Of a stretch of DNA of 63,307 nucleotides, positions 53,459 through 62,581 are shown in pieces. The translations under genes and the position numbers were made by a program. Within the stretch, counting starts at the first letter, position 1; each line of letters starts with the position of its first letter. The stretch is from Deltaproteobacteria bacterium (GTDB taxonomy: Bacteria > Myxococcota_A > Polyangia > Haliangiales > Haliangiaceae). The DNA is taken from positions 1 to 63,307 of the forward strand of contig JACCTC010000023.1 of NCBI GenBank assembly GCA_013812655.1, read 5' to 3'. The notes under the pieces are model-generated. The model was given only the letters and a program-made list of their open reading frames with translations. It did no database searches and was not told where the DNA came from.

Positions 53459-54514
53459 CTAGCCGGGGCCGTCGTTCATCGCACGATCGATCTTGGTCTT
53501 GATCTCGACGTAGCGACGGAGGAAGTCGTAGTGGCGCTCGCGGAACGCCTGCGTGTAGCGCCGCTCGCGTGCCTTGACGCGCCAGGCCTCGGCGAGCGTG
53601 TCGAGGCGCTCGACGAGCTGCTGCGACTCGCTGAACGGCTGAACGAGCATCCGCGTGCCCGCCATCTCGACGAGCTCGACGCGGCCATTCTGCGACGGGC
53701 CGAGGAACGTCAGCACGACGGTGTCGGGGTGCTGGTTGCGGATCGTGCGCGCGAGCGTCTTCGCCGGCAGGTCGGTGACATCCTCCGCGATCATCGCGTA
53801 GTGAAAGACGCCCGTGCTGATCCGATCGAGGCCCTCGCCGCCGCTGGTGGCGTGCACGAACGAGAAGCCCTTCGGCGCGGCTTCGTTCATCGAGCTCACG
53901 AAGTCGTCGACCTCGTCGATCACGAGGACGTTGAGCTCGTCGAGCTGGACCAGCTTGCCGGCGTCGCGGCCCGCGGCCTTGTCGGCGAGATCGATCGCGC
54001 GGCGCTCGGCATCCATGAAGCGCTGGAGGAACTCGTCGTGGACGCGGCGCACGTCGTCGAGCACTGCATCGACCTCGCGCTTGCCAACCGAGCGGCCGGC
54101 GGCGTCGAGCACGCGCTCCTTGAGGTAGGCGACGGACTCGGGTGCCTTGAGGATCAGATCGATCGCACCGGCGCGCACCGCGTCGACGGCGTCGTCGTAC
54201 GAGCGCCGCGGCGTCAGCGCGATCACCATCGACGTCGGCGACTTTCGCTTGATCTCGGCGATCGTCGCGATGCCCGCGCGTGGCTCCGGTGAGTCGATAT
54301 CGACAAGCACGACCGAGAAGAACTGACGATCGACGAGCGCGAGCGCGTCGGCGGGTGCCGCCACACAGGTGACGTGGAGCTGCGCCTCGGAGAGGAGCTG
54401 CTCGATACCGGCGTGCACCCGCGCGTCACCGTCGAGGACCAGGACCTCGACCCCGACAAGCAAGGCGCCCGACATCTGCGTGCGATACGTGATCGAGACT
54501 TCGTTGGTGGTCAT
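53459..54514 (-). CDS. Double-receiver regulatory protein
   Basis: The 351-residue protein starts at the ATG ending at 54514, overlapping the stop of the upstream gene (ATGA). It contains two CheY-like receiver domains. The first (about 20-135) keeps the phosphoacceptor Asp72 in VVLVDID, Thr101 and Lys123. A helical linker (about 140-190) follows. The second (about 193-320) has the acidic pocket (VLVIDEVDD) but reads AMIAEDV where the phosphoacceptor strand should end, so it may not be phosphorylated. The C-terminal helix is highly charged. No DNA-binding or enzymatic output is visible, so it probably signals by protein contact. Confidence 0.82.
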   Translation of the reverse strand: MTTNEVSITYRTQMSGALLVGVEVLVLDGDARVHAGIEQLLSEAQLHVTCVAAPADALALVDRQFFSVVLVDIDSPEPRAGIATIAEIKRKSPTSMVIALTPRRSYDDAVDAVRAGAIDLILKAPESVAYLKERVLDAAGRSVGKREVDAVLDDVRRVHDEFLQRFMDAERRAIDLADKAAGRDAGKLVQLDELNVLVIDEVDDFVSSMNEAAPKGFSFVHATSGGEGLDRISTGVFHYAMIAEDVTDLPAKTLARTIRNQHPDTVVLTFLGPSQNGRVELVEMAGTRMLVQPFSESQQLVERLDTLAEAWRVKARERRYTQAFRERHYDFLRRYVEIKTKIDRAMNDGPG

Positions 54515-55527
54515 GGGAAGGGCGACGGGGGCGGCGGTGGTGGTGGTGTAATCGTCGGCGGAAATGGGTCTCTCGGGCCAGGACCCGCAGGAGCATCGTA
54601 CGGATCGATAGGCTTCAGCCCGCCGCTCGCCTTGCGGCGTCGCGAATCGCGCTTTGGCTTGGCGGCCGGCTGCGGCTTGGACTCCGGCTGCGACTTGGCC
54701 TCCGGTTGCGGTGGCTGCGGCGGCTCGATCCCCTTCGGCTCGCCGACGATCGGAACCACGGTGACCTTGGATGGCGCGGCTGTCGCGTGCTCGCTCGCGC
54801 CGCCAGGGCTCGGCGTGCTCGCGCTGCCGTGGTCGCTGCTGCCCGCGCTGGGCGTGGTCGTCGCACTGGCGGGCTTCGCTGGCGCGGGCGTTTTGCCGGT
54901 CGACGAGGCCGCTGGCTTCGGCAATTCGGCGGCATCTCCGGCGGCATCTCCGGCCGCATCTCCGGCCGCATCTCCGGCCGCATCTCCGGCCGCATCTCCG
55001 GCCGCATCTCCGGCCACATCTCCGGCCACATCTCCGGCGAGGCCCTCGCGCAGCATCCAGCCACCGGCCGCCGCGAGCGCGAGATCGAGGAGCAGGACGA
55101 CGAGGATGAGTCCGATGCTGCGGCGTGGCGAGGCAGCGATCGAATCGTCCGTGCCCGTCGGCGGTCGCGGCGACGTCGGCAGCATGCTCTGCGCGCCAAC
55201 CCCATTGGTCGGTGGGAAGCTCGGCGACATGCTCGCCGGCGGGATGCTCGCCGGGCGCTCGGCCGGTCGCGCGCTGCTCGGCGATCGCTGGACGCTCGGC
55301 GCGAGCGGGAAAGGCTGCGGAGCCGCGACCGGACCGCTGGGCAGGCGCGCAGGACCTTGCGCACTCGTGCGCTGTCCCACAGGTGGCATGGGCTGGATCG
55401 GCTGCCCGCCAGTCTCGATCTTCTGGGTCGGTGCCAGCCGGCTCTCGGCACCGGATAATCTCGCACCACACCCCCCGCAGAACCGGGAATCCGGCTCGTT
55501 CTGGGTGTTGCAGCTCGGGCAACGCAT
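54511..55527 (-). CDS. Zinc-ribbon membrane protein with Ala-Gly-Asp repeat
   Basis: The 338-residue protein begins with a zinc ribbon (Cys3, Cys6, Cys17, Cys20: CPSC...CGGC), then a Pro/Ser-rich cytoplasmic linker, one membrane helix (about 136-158) and an extracytoplasmic tail. The tail starts with nine Ala-Gly-Asp-Ala-type units (about 165-200) and continues as Pro/Lys-rich sequence ending in a Pro run. No enzymatic domain is present. It heads the minus-strand run that continues into the receiver protein, the lipid kinase and recCBD, and it is divergent from pilT across 135 bp. Confidence 0.78.
   Translation of the reverse strand: MRCPSCNTQNEPDSRFCGGCGARLSGAESRLAPTQKIETGGQPIQPMPPVGQRTSAQGPARLPSGPVAAPQPFPLAPSVQRSPSSARPAERPASIPPASMSPSFPPTNGVGAQSMLPTSPRPPTGTDDSIAASPRRSIGLILVVLLLDLALAAAGGWMLREGLAGDVAGDVAGDAAGDAAGDAAGDAAGDAAGDAAGDAAELPKPAASSTGKTPAPAKPASATTTPSAGSSDHGSASTPSPGGASEHATAAPSKVTVVPIVGEPKGIEPPQPPQPEAKSQPESKPQPAAKPKRDSRRRKASGGLKPIDPYDAPAGPGPRDPFPPTITPPPPPPPSPFP
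54932..55039 (-). repeat. Nine 12-bp coding tandem repeats (Gly-Asp-Ala-Ala)
   Basis: Nine units of the 12-mer GCATCTCCGGCC (plus strand) encode Gly-Asp-Val/Ala-Ala on the minus strand. The two units nearest the membrane helix encode Val instead of Ala. Uninterrupted and in frame; likely length-polymorphic. Confidence 0.88.
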
Positions 55528-55662
55528 CCCGTCGGCAAGGGTAACTCAGCTGGCAGGATCTCGCTCGATTATGCGGAGCTGTTATGACGCAACCGCGCCT
55601 CCGCCTCGACGCGAACAGCGCCGGATCCGGCACGCACCATGTGATACCGTGGTCGTCACGGG

Positions 55663-56817
55663 ATGAGTCAGGTCCTCGATCGTGTTCTGACGGCCGCCCG
55701 CCAACTCGGTGCATCGGACGTCCACCTCAAAGCAGGGTTACCCCCGATCTTCCGGATCAAGGGTGACCTCCGAACCGTACGTGATGTGCCGGCACTGACG
55801 CGCGAAGCGATCGCGCAGTTCGCCGTCCACATGATGAACGACCGGCAACGTGCCGATTTCGAGCAACATCTCGACATCGACCTCGCCTACGGCACCCCCG
55901 ACGGGGTGCGGTACCGCGTCAACTTGTTCCAGCAGCGTGGATCGGTCGGGATGGTGCTGCGTTTGATCCCTCCCGAGGTTCCGCCGTTCGAGCGGCTGAA
56001 CCTCCCGCAGACCGTGCTGGACATGACGAACAACAACCGCGGGATCGTGCTCGTGACCGGCGCGACCGGCTCGGGCAAGTCGACCACGCTCGCGGCGATG
56101 ATCGACTACGTCAATACCCAGCACGCCTATCACATCGTCACCGTCGAGGACCCGATCGAGTACACGTTCCGCGACAAGCGGTCCGTGCTCAACCAGCGCG
56201 AGATCGGGTTCGACACGATGTCGTTCTCGCGGGCACTTCGCGCGGCGCTGCGTCAGGATCCAGATGTGATCCTGGTCGGCGAGATGCGTGACTTCGAGAC
56301 CTGCGAGATCGCGATGACGGCTGCCGAGACCGGCCACCTCGTGCTGTCGACGCTGCACACCGTCGATGCGACCGAGACCGTCAACCGTATCATCTCGATG
56401 TTCCCGACCCACCAGCAGCAGCAGGCGCGGCTGTCGCTCGCGAGCGTGCTCCGCGGCGTGGTCTCGCAGCGGTTGCTGCCGCGTGCGGACGGCAAGGGTA
56501 TGGTGCCGGCGCTCGAGATCATGGTGAACACCGAGCGCGTCCGCGAGATGATCGAGGAGCCCCAGCGCACCCGCGAGATCAAGAACGCGATCGCCGAGGG
56601 ACTGCATCCGTACGGCATGATCTCGTTCGATCAGAGCCTCGCGAGCCTCGTCAAGCAGCGTCTCGTGACCTACGAGGAGGCGGTCAAGAACTCGAGCAGC
56701 CCGGCCGACTTCGCGCTGCAGTTCCGAGGTGTCTCGAACAGTGCGGACGGCGCGTTTGCAGGCGGTGCGACTTCCAAACCCGGAGCACTTGGTAATGACG
56801 AGTTCGAAATCGAGTAG
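55663..56817 (+). CDS. pilT: Type IV pilus retraction ATPase PilT/PilU family
   Basis: The 384-residue cytoplasmic hexameric ATPase powers pilus retraction for twitching. It has the N-terminal PAS-like domain with GASDVHLKAGLPPIFRIKG, Walker A GATGSGKST, the Asp box VTVEDPIEYTF, Walker B DPDVILVGEMRD and the His box STLHTVDATETVNRI. The C-terminal YGMISFDQSLASL segment is closer to PilU-type members than to the AIRNLIRE of classical PilT, so it may be a PilU-like accessory motor. The gene overlaps the next one by 23 bp. In myxobacteria retraction drives social gliding. Confidence 0.93.
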   Translation: MSQVLDRVLTAARQLGASDVHLKAGLPPIFRIKGDLRTVRDVPALTREAIAQFAVHMMNDRQRADFEQHLDIDLAYGTPDGVRYRVNLFQQRGSVGMVLRLIPPEVPPFERLNLPQTVLDMTNNNRGIVLVTGATGSGKSTTLAAMIDYVNTQHAYHIVTVEDPIEYTFRDKRSVLNQREIGFDTMSFSRALRAALRQDPDVILVGEMRDFETCEIAMTAAETGHLVLSTLHTVDATETVNRIISMFPTHQQQQARLSLASVLRGVVSQRLLPRADGKGMVPALEIMVNTERVREMIEEPQRTREIKNAIAEGLHPYGMISFDQSLASLVKQRLVTYEEAVKNSSSPADFALQFRGVSNSADGAFAGGATSKPGALGNDEFEIE

Positions 56818-58333
56818 CTGGCGCCGGCGCGTCGCGCTGGTCACGTTCGTGCTCCTCGGCGTGCTGCTCGGCACGAGCGGGGTTGCCGACGCCGGGCGCA
56901 AGCGGCTGGTCGTGCTCGAGTTCGACGGCGACAAGGCCGAGAAGTTTCACGGCGATCTCGTCAAGTTCCTGAAGAAGAGCCACACCGTCATCACCACCGA
57001 GAAGTGGAACACCGCAGCGGACGAGCTCGGCGCGTCGAAGGTCACCGACAAGAACGTCAAGAAGGTCGCGAAGAAGCTCAAGATCGACGGCGTCATCTCG
57101 GGCACCGTCGAGAAGCGCCGCGACGAGTACATCCTGCGGATCAAGCTGCGTGCGGGTGGCTCGGGTGCGCTGGTCGGCAGCCAGGTCAACATCAAGGCCG
57201 ACGGGCCGAAGCTCGACAGCGGGGCCCAGAGCGATCTCAAGGACGAGCTGTTCGATTCGATCGACAGCCTCGAGTCCAATCGCGGCGGCGGTGACGAGGA
57301 GGAAGAAGAGGTCGAGGCCGCGCCCGCGAAGAAGATCAAGAAGGAAGAGCCCGTCGAGGAAGAGAAGCCGGCGAAGAAGGGCTTCAGCAAGAAGGCCGAG
57401 CCCGTCGAGGAAGTGAAGCCCGCGAAGAAGGCTCCCAAGCTCGAGCCGAAGGAAGTCGTCGAGAAGGACGAGGAAGAAGATTCCCCGCTTCCGGCGCCCA
57501 AGAAGGGCAAGCAGGTCGCGGCCAAGGAGGACGATGAGGAGGAAGGCGTCGAGGAGACTGCCGAGCGGCCGTCGAAGATGAAGGGTGCGCTCGCACGGTC
57601 GCCGGGGAACCGCGCGATCGATGCCGCGGTCGGCATGTCGTTCACGATGCGTCGCCTCGGCTTCATCTACGACGCGAACCGCGCGACCAAGCCGGCCGGC
57701 TACAAGGGCACGCCGGTCGCCGGCGCCGTCCTCGATCTCACATTCTTCCCGCTCGCCGTCGGTCACAAGGAAGGCGGCATGCTGAAGAACCTCGGCGCCA
57801 CCGTGATGATCGACAAGGTCCTCGTCATCAACTCGAAGGACGCGATGGGGAACAAGCTGACGTCGTCGCAGGCGCGCTACGCCGTCGGCGTCACGTTCCG
57901 TTACCCGCTCGGCCGCACCGCGACGTCTCCGGTCGTCGGGGTCAGCGTGCGCTACGGCCGGCAGAACTTCACGATCGAGGGCAACTCGCCGGTGCCGAAC
58001 GTCAACTACACGATCATCGACCCGCAGCTGCACTTCAAGTATCCGCTGTCGACGACGCTCGCGCTCAACGCCTCGGTCGGCTACATGCTGATCTCGAACA
58101 CCGGCGGCATCCAGAAGGCCGACGAGTACGGCGCGGCGACGGTCGGTGGCGTCGAGGGCGCGCTGTTTGCCGACTACATGATCACGAGCAACATCTTCGC
58201 GCGTGGTGCGCTGAAGTTCGAGACGATCGGCTTCAAGTTCAAGGGCACCGGTACGAAGACGATGGACGGCGCCGTTGGCGGCGCGCGTGACACCTATATC
58301 GGCGCTGCGATCACCGGCGGCTACTTCTTCTAA
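56795..58333 (+). CDS. Outer-membrane-type protein with charged linker
   Basis: From ATG 56795 (GGAG site upstream; overlaps pilT by 23 bp) the protein has 512 residues. It has a basic N-terminus and signal peptide (VALVTFVLLGVLLG, to about residue 34), then a small alpha/beta domain (about 35-150: KRLVVLEFDGDKAEKFH...DGVISGTVEKRRDEY) like the TolB-N/DUF-type domain that acts on periplasmic partners. A Glu/Lys-rich linker (about 165-265) follows. The C-terminal half (about 275-512) alternates strands and ends TGGYFF, typical of outer-membrane barrels. It is co-transcribed with pilT and may serve pilus function at the outer membrane. Confidence 0.72.
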   Translation: MTSSKSSSWRRRVALVTFVLLGVLLGTSGVADAGRKRLVVLEFDGDKAEKFHGDLVKFLKKSHTVITTEKWNTAADELGASKVTDKNVKKVAKKLKIDGVISGTVEKRRDEYILRIKLRAGGSGALVGSQVNIKADGPKLDSGAQSDLKDELFDSIDSLESNRGGGDEEEEEVEAAPAKKIKKEEPVEEEKPAKKGFSKKAEPVEEVKPAKKAPKLEPKEVVEKDEEEDSPLPAPKKGKQVAAKEDDEEEGVEETAERPSKMKGALARSPGNRAIDAAVGMSFTMRRLGFIYDANRATKPAGYKGTPVAGAVLDLTFFPLAVGHKEGGMLKNLGATVMIDKVLVINSKDAMGNKLTSSQARYAVGVTFRYPLGRTATSPVVGVSVRYGRQNFTIEGNSPVPNVNYTIIDPQLHFKYPLSTTLALNASVGYMLISNTGGIQKADEYGAATVGGVEGALFADYMITSNIFARGALKFETIGFKFKGTGTKTMDGAVGGARDTYIGAAITGGYFF

Positions 58334-58374
58334 ACCGCGGTCTATCGATTGTTTGGTGCTAGGTTGTCGACGGT

Positions 58375-61038
58375 ATGACAGCCGCCGACGTCCGCAGATC
58401 GTTCCTCGAGTTCTTCCAGAAGCACGGCCACTCGGTTGTCGCTTCGAGCTCGCTCGTGCCGAGCAACGATCCGACGTTGCTCTTCACGAACGCCGGCATG
58501 AACCAGTTCAAGGACGTGTTCACGGGCGCCGAGCAACGTCCGTACAAGCGGGCGACGTCCTCGCAGAAGTGCGTGCGCGCCGGCGGCAAGCACAACGATC
58601 TCGACGAGGTCGGCAAGACGCCGCGCCACCACACGTTCTTCGAGATGCTCGGCAACTTCTCGTTCGGCGACTACTTCAAGGAAGACGCGATCGCGTGGGC
58701 GTGGGAGCTGCTCTCGAAGGTCTACGCGATCGATACGTCACGGCTCGTCGTCACGGTGTATGGCGGCGACAAGGATCTCGCGGGCGTCGCGCCCGATGAC
58801 GAGGCACGTGCGATCTGGAAGAAGGTCACGGGCTTCGGCGACGACCGCATCATCGGCCTCGGCAAGAAGGACAACTTCTGGCAGATGGGGGACACCGGGC
58901 CGATGGGTCCGTGCACCGAGATCCACTTCAACTTCGACGCGCAGGGCAAGTGGCCGACCACCGATCCGGCGAGCTGGCAGGGCTGGCTCGAGATCTGGAA
59001 CCTCGTGTTCATGCAGTTCGAGCGTCGCGAGAAGGATGGCCCGCTGCACGCGCTACCTGCACCATCGGTCGATACCGGCGCCGGGCTCGAGCGTGTGACC
59101 TCGGTCGTCCAGGGCGTGCGCACGAACTACGACACCGATCTGTTCCGCCCGATCATCGAGGAAGCCGCGGCGGTCTCCGGCATCGCGTACGGCGCGGGCC
59201 CCGAGTCCGACACCGCGCTGCGCGTGATCGCGGACCACGCGCGCTGCTCGGCGTTCCTGATCGCCGACGGCGTGCTGCCCGACAAGACCACGCGCGAGTA
59301 CACGCTGCGGCGGATCTTCCGGCGCGCGGTGCGCCATGGTCAGCAGCACCTGAAGATCACCGAGCCGTTCATGCACAAGATCTGTGCGCGGGTTGTCGAG
59401 CTGATGGGCACGCAGTTCCCCGAGCTGCGCGAGCGGCAGTCGCTGATCGCGAAGGTCACGCTCGACGAGGAGACCCGGTTCCGCGCGACGCTCGATCGCG
59501 GGCTCAAGCAGCTCGAGGACGAGCTCGGCGACCTGCGGCGTGCCGGCGGGGGCACGCTGCCGGGCAAGAAGGTGTTCACGATGTACGACACCTTCGGGTT
59601 TCCGGACGACCTCACGAAGATCATCGCCGAGGAGCGTGGCCTCAAGATCGACGAGGAGGGCTTCAAGGCGGAGCTCGCGGCGGCGCGGGCGTCGAGCAAG
59701 TTCGTCGGCGCCGACGACGCGGTTGGCCGGATCTACAAGGAGCTCGCGAACGAGCTCGGCCCCACCCGGTTCCTCGGCTACGACGGCCGCGGCACGGCGG
59801 GCGACGGCGCGCTGCGCGCGATCATCATCGATGGCAAGCGCGTCGACAGTGCACAGCAGGGCGCGACGGTCGCGCTCGTCTTCGATCAGACGCCGTTCTA
59901 CGGCAGCTCGGGCGGTCAGAGCGGTGACACCGGCACGGTGCGTAGCAGTCGCGCCGAGATCCGGATCGACAACACCGAGAAGCCGGCGGGTGACATGCAC
60001 GTGCTGCTCGGCGAGGTCATGACCGGTTCGATCGCGGTCGGCGACAAGGTGTCGTTCCAGGTCGACGACGATCGCCGCGATCGCATCCGGGCGAACCATT
60101 CGGCGACCCACCTCCTGCACCACGCGCTCAAGCACGTGCTCGGCGATCACGTCGGGCAGAAGGGGTCACTGGTCGCGCCCGATCGCTTGCGCTTCGACTT
60201 CACGCATGGCGCGCCGATGACCGAGGAGCAGAAGCGCCAGGTCGAGGACCTCGTGAACCTCGAGATCCGCCGCAACATCGACAGCGTCGTCGAGGTGCTG
60301 CCGCTCGACCAGGCGAAGCAGAAGGGCGCCGTCGCGATGTTCGGCGAGAAATACGGCGACCAGGTGCGCGTGGTGTCGATCGGCGGCGAGTCGATCGAGT
60401 TCTGCGGTGGTACCCACGTGCGGCGCGCCGGCGACATCGGTCTGTGCAAGATCCTCAGCGAGCAGGGGATCGCGCAGGGCGTGCGCCGGATCGAGGCCGT
60501 GACCGGTGCGGGCGCGCTCGACTACCTGCGCAAGCTCGAGGACGAGCTGCTACGCACGGGGGACCGGCTCAAGGCGCAACCATTCGAGGTCGCGCAGCGG
60601 GTCGACAAGCTGCTCGCGGATCAGAAGGCCCTCGATCGCGAGATCGGCCAGCTCAAGCAGCGCCTCGCGTCGGGCGGTGGCGGTCGCGATCTGCTGTCGG
60701 AGGCCGTGATGATCAAGGGCATCAAGGTCCTCGCCGCGGCGATCGACGTCGACGATGCGAAGGTCCTGCGCGACACCGGCGATCAGCTTCGCGACAAGCT
60801 GGGCTCGGGCGTCGTGATCCTCGCGGGGACCGGCGGCAGCGAGGTCAAGCTCGTCGCGATGGTGACCAAGGACCTGATCGGCAAGGTCTCGGCGGGCAAG
60901 CTGCTCGGCGAGGTCGCGGCGCAGCTCGGTGGTCGCGCCGGTGGGAAGCCCGAAATGGCACAAGGCGGCGGCAAGGATGCCGCCGCCGTACCACAAGCGC
61001 TCGTGTTCGCGCGCCAGTGGGTCGAAGACCACGCCTGA
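58375..61038 (+). CDS. alaS: Alanyl-tRNA synthetase
   Basis: The 887-residue class II synthetase charges tRNA-Ala. It has the N-terminal catalytic core with FLEFFQKHGHSVVASSSLVP, TLLFTNAGMNQFKDVFTG and FFEMLGNFSFGDYFK. The editing domain has zinc/catalytic residues in NHSATHLLHHAL and EFCGGTHVRRAGDIG, and the C-terminal DHHA1-type oligomerisation domain is present (about 740-870). Length is typical (about 875). The start ATG 58375 lies 41 bp after the preceding gene with no clear ribosome site. It ends one base before the converging Ig-like lipoprotein gene. Confidence 0.97.
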   Translation: MTAADVRRSFLEFFQKHGHSVVASSSLVPSNDPTLLFTNAGMNQFKDVFTGAEQRPYKRATSSQKCVRAGGKHNDLDEVGKTPRHHTFFEMLGNFSFGDYFKEDAIAWAWELLSKVYAIDTSRLVVTVYGGDKDLAGVAPDDEARAIWKKVTGFGDDRIIGLGKKDNFWQMGDTGPMGPCTEIHFNFDAQGKWPTTDPASWQGWLEIWNLVFMQFERREKDGPLHALPAPSVDTGAGLERVTSVVQGVRTNYDTDLFRPIIEEAAAVSGIAYGAGPESDTALRVIADHARCSAFLIADGVLPDKTTREYTLRRIFRRAVRHGQQHLKITEPFMHKICARVVELMGTQFPELRERQSLIAKVTLDEETRFRATLDRGLKQLEDELGDLRRAGGGTLPGKKVFTMYDTFGFPDDLTKIIAEERGLKIDEEGFKAELAAARASSKFVGADDAVGRIYKELANELGPTRFLGYDGRGTAGDGALRAIIIDGKRVDSAQQGATVALVFDQTPFYGSSGGQSGDTGTVRSSRAEIRIDNTEKPAGDMHVLLGEVMTGSIAVGDKVSFQVDDDRRDRIRANHSATHLLHHALKHVLGDHVGQKGSLVAPDRLRFDFTHGAPMTEEQKRQVEDLVNLEIRRNIDSVVEVLPLDQAKQKGAVAMFGEKYGDQVRVVSIGGESIEFCGGTHVRRAGDIGLCKILSEQGIAQGVRRIEAVTGAGALDYLRKLEDELLRTGDRLKAQPFEVAQRVDKLLADQKALDREIGQLKQRLASGGGGRDLLSEAVMIKGIKVLAAAIDVDDAKVLRDTGDQLRDKLGSGVVILAGTGGSEVKLVAMVTKDLIGKVSAGKLLGEVAAQLGGRAGGKPEMAQGGGKDAAAVPQALVFARQWVEDHA

Positions 61039-61039
61039 T

Positions 61040-61855
61040 TCAGGGCGCCGAGGTCAGCGTGCCGGTCGAGGCGGCGCGTTCGTTGTTCGTCGCCAGGTCG
61101 GGGAAGGGCTCGATCGTGGTGTTCTTGAGGACGAACGGGATGCTCGGCGCACCCTTGACGCGGGCATTCACGGTGTAGGTACCCGCGATGCGGCCGGCGG
61201 TCGCGACCACGCTGGCGTGGCCGTCCTCGTTGGTGATCGTCGACGGGTTGGTCATGTCAGTCGTCGCACCGGTGGTCGGCGCCTCGAAGACGACCGGAGC
61301 GTTCTCGACGGCGTTACCGTAGCTATCGTAGACCGCCACCGTCAGCGCGTGCGGGAACAGCTCGCCGAGCGGGCGGGCCTGGTTCGTTCCGATGACGGGG
61401 AGCATGATGGCCGGAGCCGCGGCCTGGTTGCGGAGGACGAACGGGACCGGGTCGGCGCCGTCGACGTACGCCTTCACGAGGTAGATGCCGCTGATCGAGT
61501 TCGCGTAGGGTCGGACCTCGGCGCGGCCTTCGTCGTCGGTCTCGGCGATGCCGTCGAACCGGAACGTCGCGCTCGCACCGTTGGCCGGGGCGGTGAACTG
61601 GACCGACGCGCCGACCAGGGGGTTGCCGTAGGTATCGTGCACGCTCACGACCAGGGCGTCGAACGAGCTCATGACCTCGCGGTCCTGGCCGGTGCCGCTC
61701 ATCGGGATGACAGTCGCGGCATTCGCCAAGGTCTGGGTCTCGGTGGCGAGCTCGTCACCCTCGGTGACGCATGCACCGGCGCCGATCGCGACTGACAGCG
61801 CGAGGAGGCCACGGAGCGAGAGATTCGAGAGCGCGGTCATCTGGTTCGTGGACAT
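61040..61855 (-). CDS. Lipoprotein with two Ig-like (Big-1/invasin-type) domains
   Basis: The 271-residue protein has a signal and a lipobox-like GAGAC (Cys29); AGGAG lies 9 nt before the start codon. Two about 100-residue Ig-like domains follow, each with the Big-1 signature: LVVSVHDTYGNPLVGASVQFTAP...DDEGRA and LTVAVYDSYGNAVENAPVVFEAP...NEDGHA. These domains act as rigid spacers or adhesive modules on the outer membrane. The two domains are clearly a duplication. It converges on alaS. Confidence 0.85.
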   Translation of the reverse strand: MSTNQMTALSNLSLRGLLALSVAIGAGACVTEGDELATETQTLANAATVIPMSGTGQDREVMSSFDALVVSVHDTYGNPLVGASVQFTAPANGASATFRFDGIAETDDEGRAEVRPYANSISGIYLVKAYVDGADPVPFVLRNQAAAPAIMLPVIGTNQARPLGELFPHALTVAVYDSYGNAVENAPVVFEAPTTGATTDMTNPSTITNEDGHASVVATAGRIAGTYTVNARVKGAPSIPFVLKNTTIEPFPDLATNNERAASTGTLTSAP

Positions 61856-62011
61856 GGTGTGTTTCTCCTGGCGGTGGTGGGCGCTGTGATTCGCGTCCGT
61901 CGAGAGAGTGACTCGGCCAATTGCCGATTCGATCGACCCCCTCGTGGGGTATCGATCGGGTACTTGCCCGACGACGATTCCGACATGTGGGCCGATCGGC
62001 GGCCGTCCGGA

Positions 62012-62359
62012 TCAACGTGCTGCGAGTGCGATAGTCGGCAACGTCACGATGGCCTCGGCGCCACGCCCGACCTTGCGGTTCTGCACGACGAGGCTGCCGC
62101 CGTGCGCCTCCGCGATCTGGCGCGCGAGCACGAGGCCGATGCCCGAGCCGGTGGGTTTCGTCGTGGAGAACGGCACGAACAGATTCCGGTCCGGGCCCTC
62201 GTAGGGCAGCGGTCGCAGCAACACCGAGCTCACGACGCTGAAGATCGTCGTGCTGGCGCCGATACCGAGTGCGAGGGTGATCGCGAGGACAGCCGTCAGC
62301 CCCGACGCCTTCAGCATCATGCGAAGCGCGTAGCGAACGTCGAGCCAGACCGAGCCCAT
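62012..62359 (-). pseudogene. Chimeric remnant: ABC permease N-terminus fused to histidine kinase C-terminus
   Basis: The 115-residue frame reads as two unrelated fragments joined in frame. Residues 1 to about 58 are the N-terminus of an ADOP/MacB-type permease: WLDVRYALRMMLKASG, TLALGIGASTTIFSVVSSVL, LRPLPYEGPDR. From about residue 59 the sequence is the end of a histidine kinase ATPase domain: FVPFSTTK, the G2 box GSGIGLVLARQIAEAHGG, and the final strand. Neither fragment could work alone (parent proteins are about 800 and 400 or more residues). The junction is near 62185. A deletion between two genes is the simplest explanation. It is unlikely to make a functional protein. Confidence 0.85.
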
Positions 62360-62520
62360 GGCAGGCGTTCAGCACCGCCCGTGCCACGTCAACTGCGCGA
62401 GATCATGGGCCGCCTACATGGCGACGTGTGCGGTGCTGGGAAGCTCGATCCCAGTTCCGGACACCGGGGATTCGCCGAGACCACGGCACTGGGGTTTCGT
62501 GCCTTCTTTCAGGACGTTGT

Positions 62521-62550
62521 TTGACGCTGGCGCACCGGGGGCGGGATAAT
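62521..62550 (+). promoter_or_regulatory. Sigma70-type promoter of the PilZ gene
   Basis: TTGACG (62521-62526) and GATAAT (62545-62550) are separated by 18 bp and lie 31 bp upstream of the PilZ start codon. This is the best match to the consensus -35/-10 pair seen in the window. Confidence 0.6.
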
Positions 62551-62581
62551 TGCCACTGGCCCCGGGGATGGGCCGTGAGCC

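Noticed and set aside
54932-55039. CRISPR or satellite DNA
   Set aside because: The 12-bp units are contiguous, in frame and encode a regular tetrapeptide inside a coding gene.
62012-62359. Small functional ABC permease
   Set aside because: Only the first membrane helix region is present and the second half is a histidine kinase ATPase fragment; it cannot form a permease.
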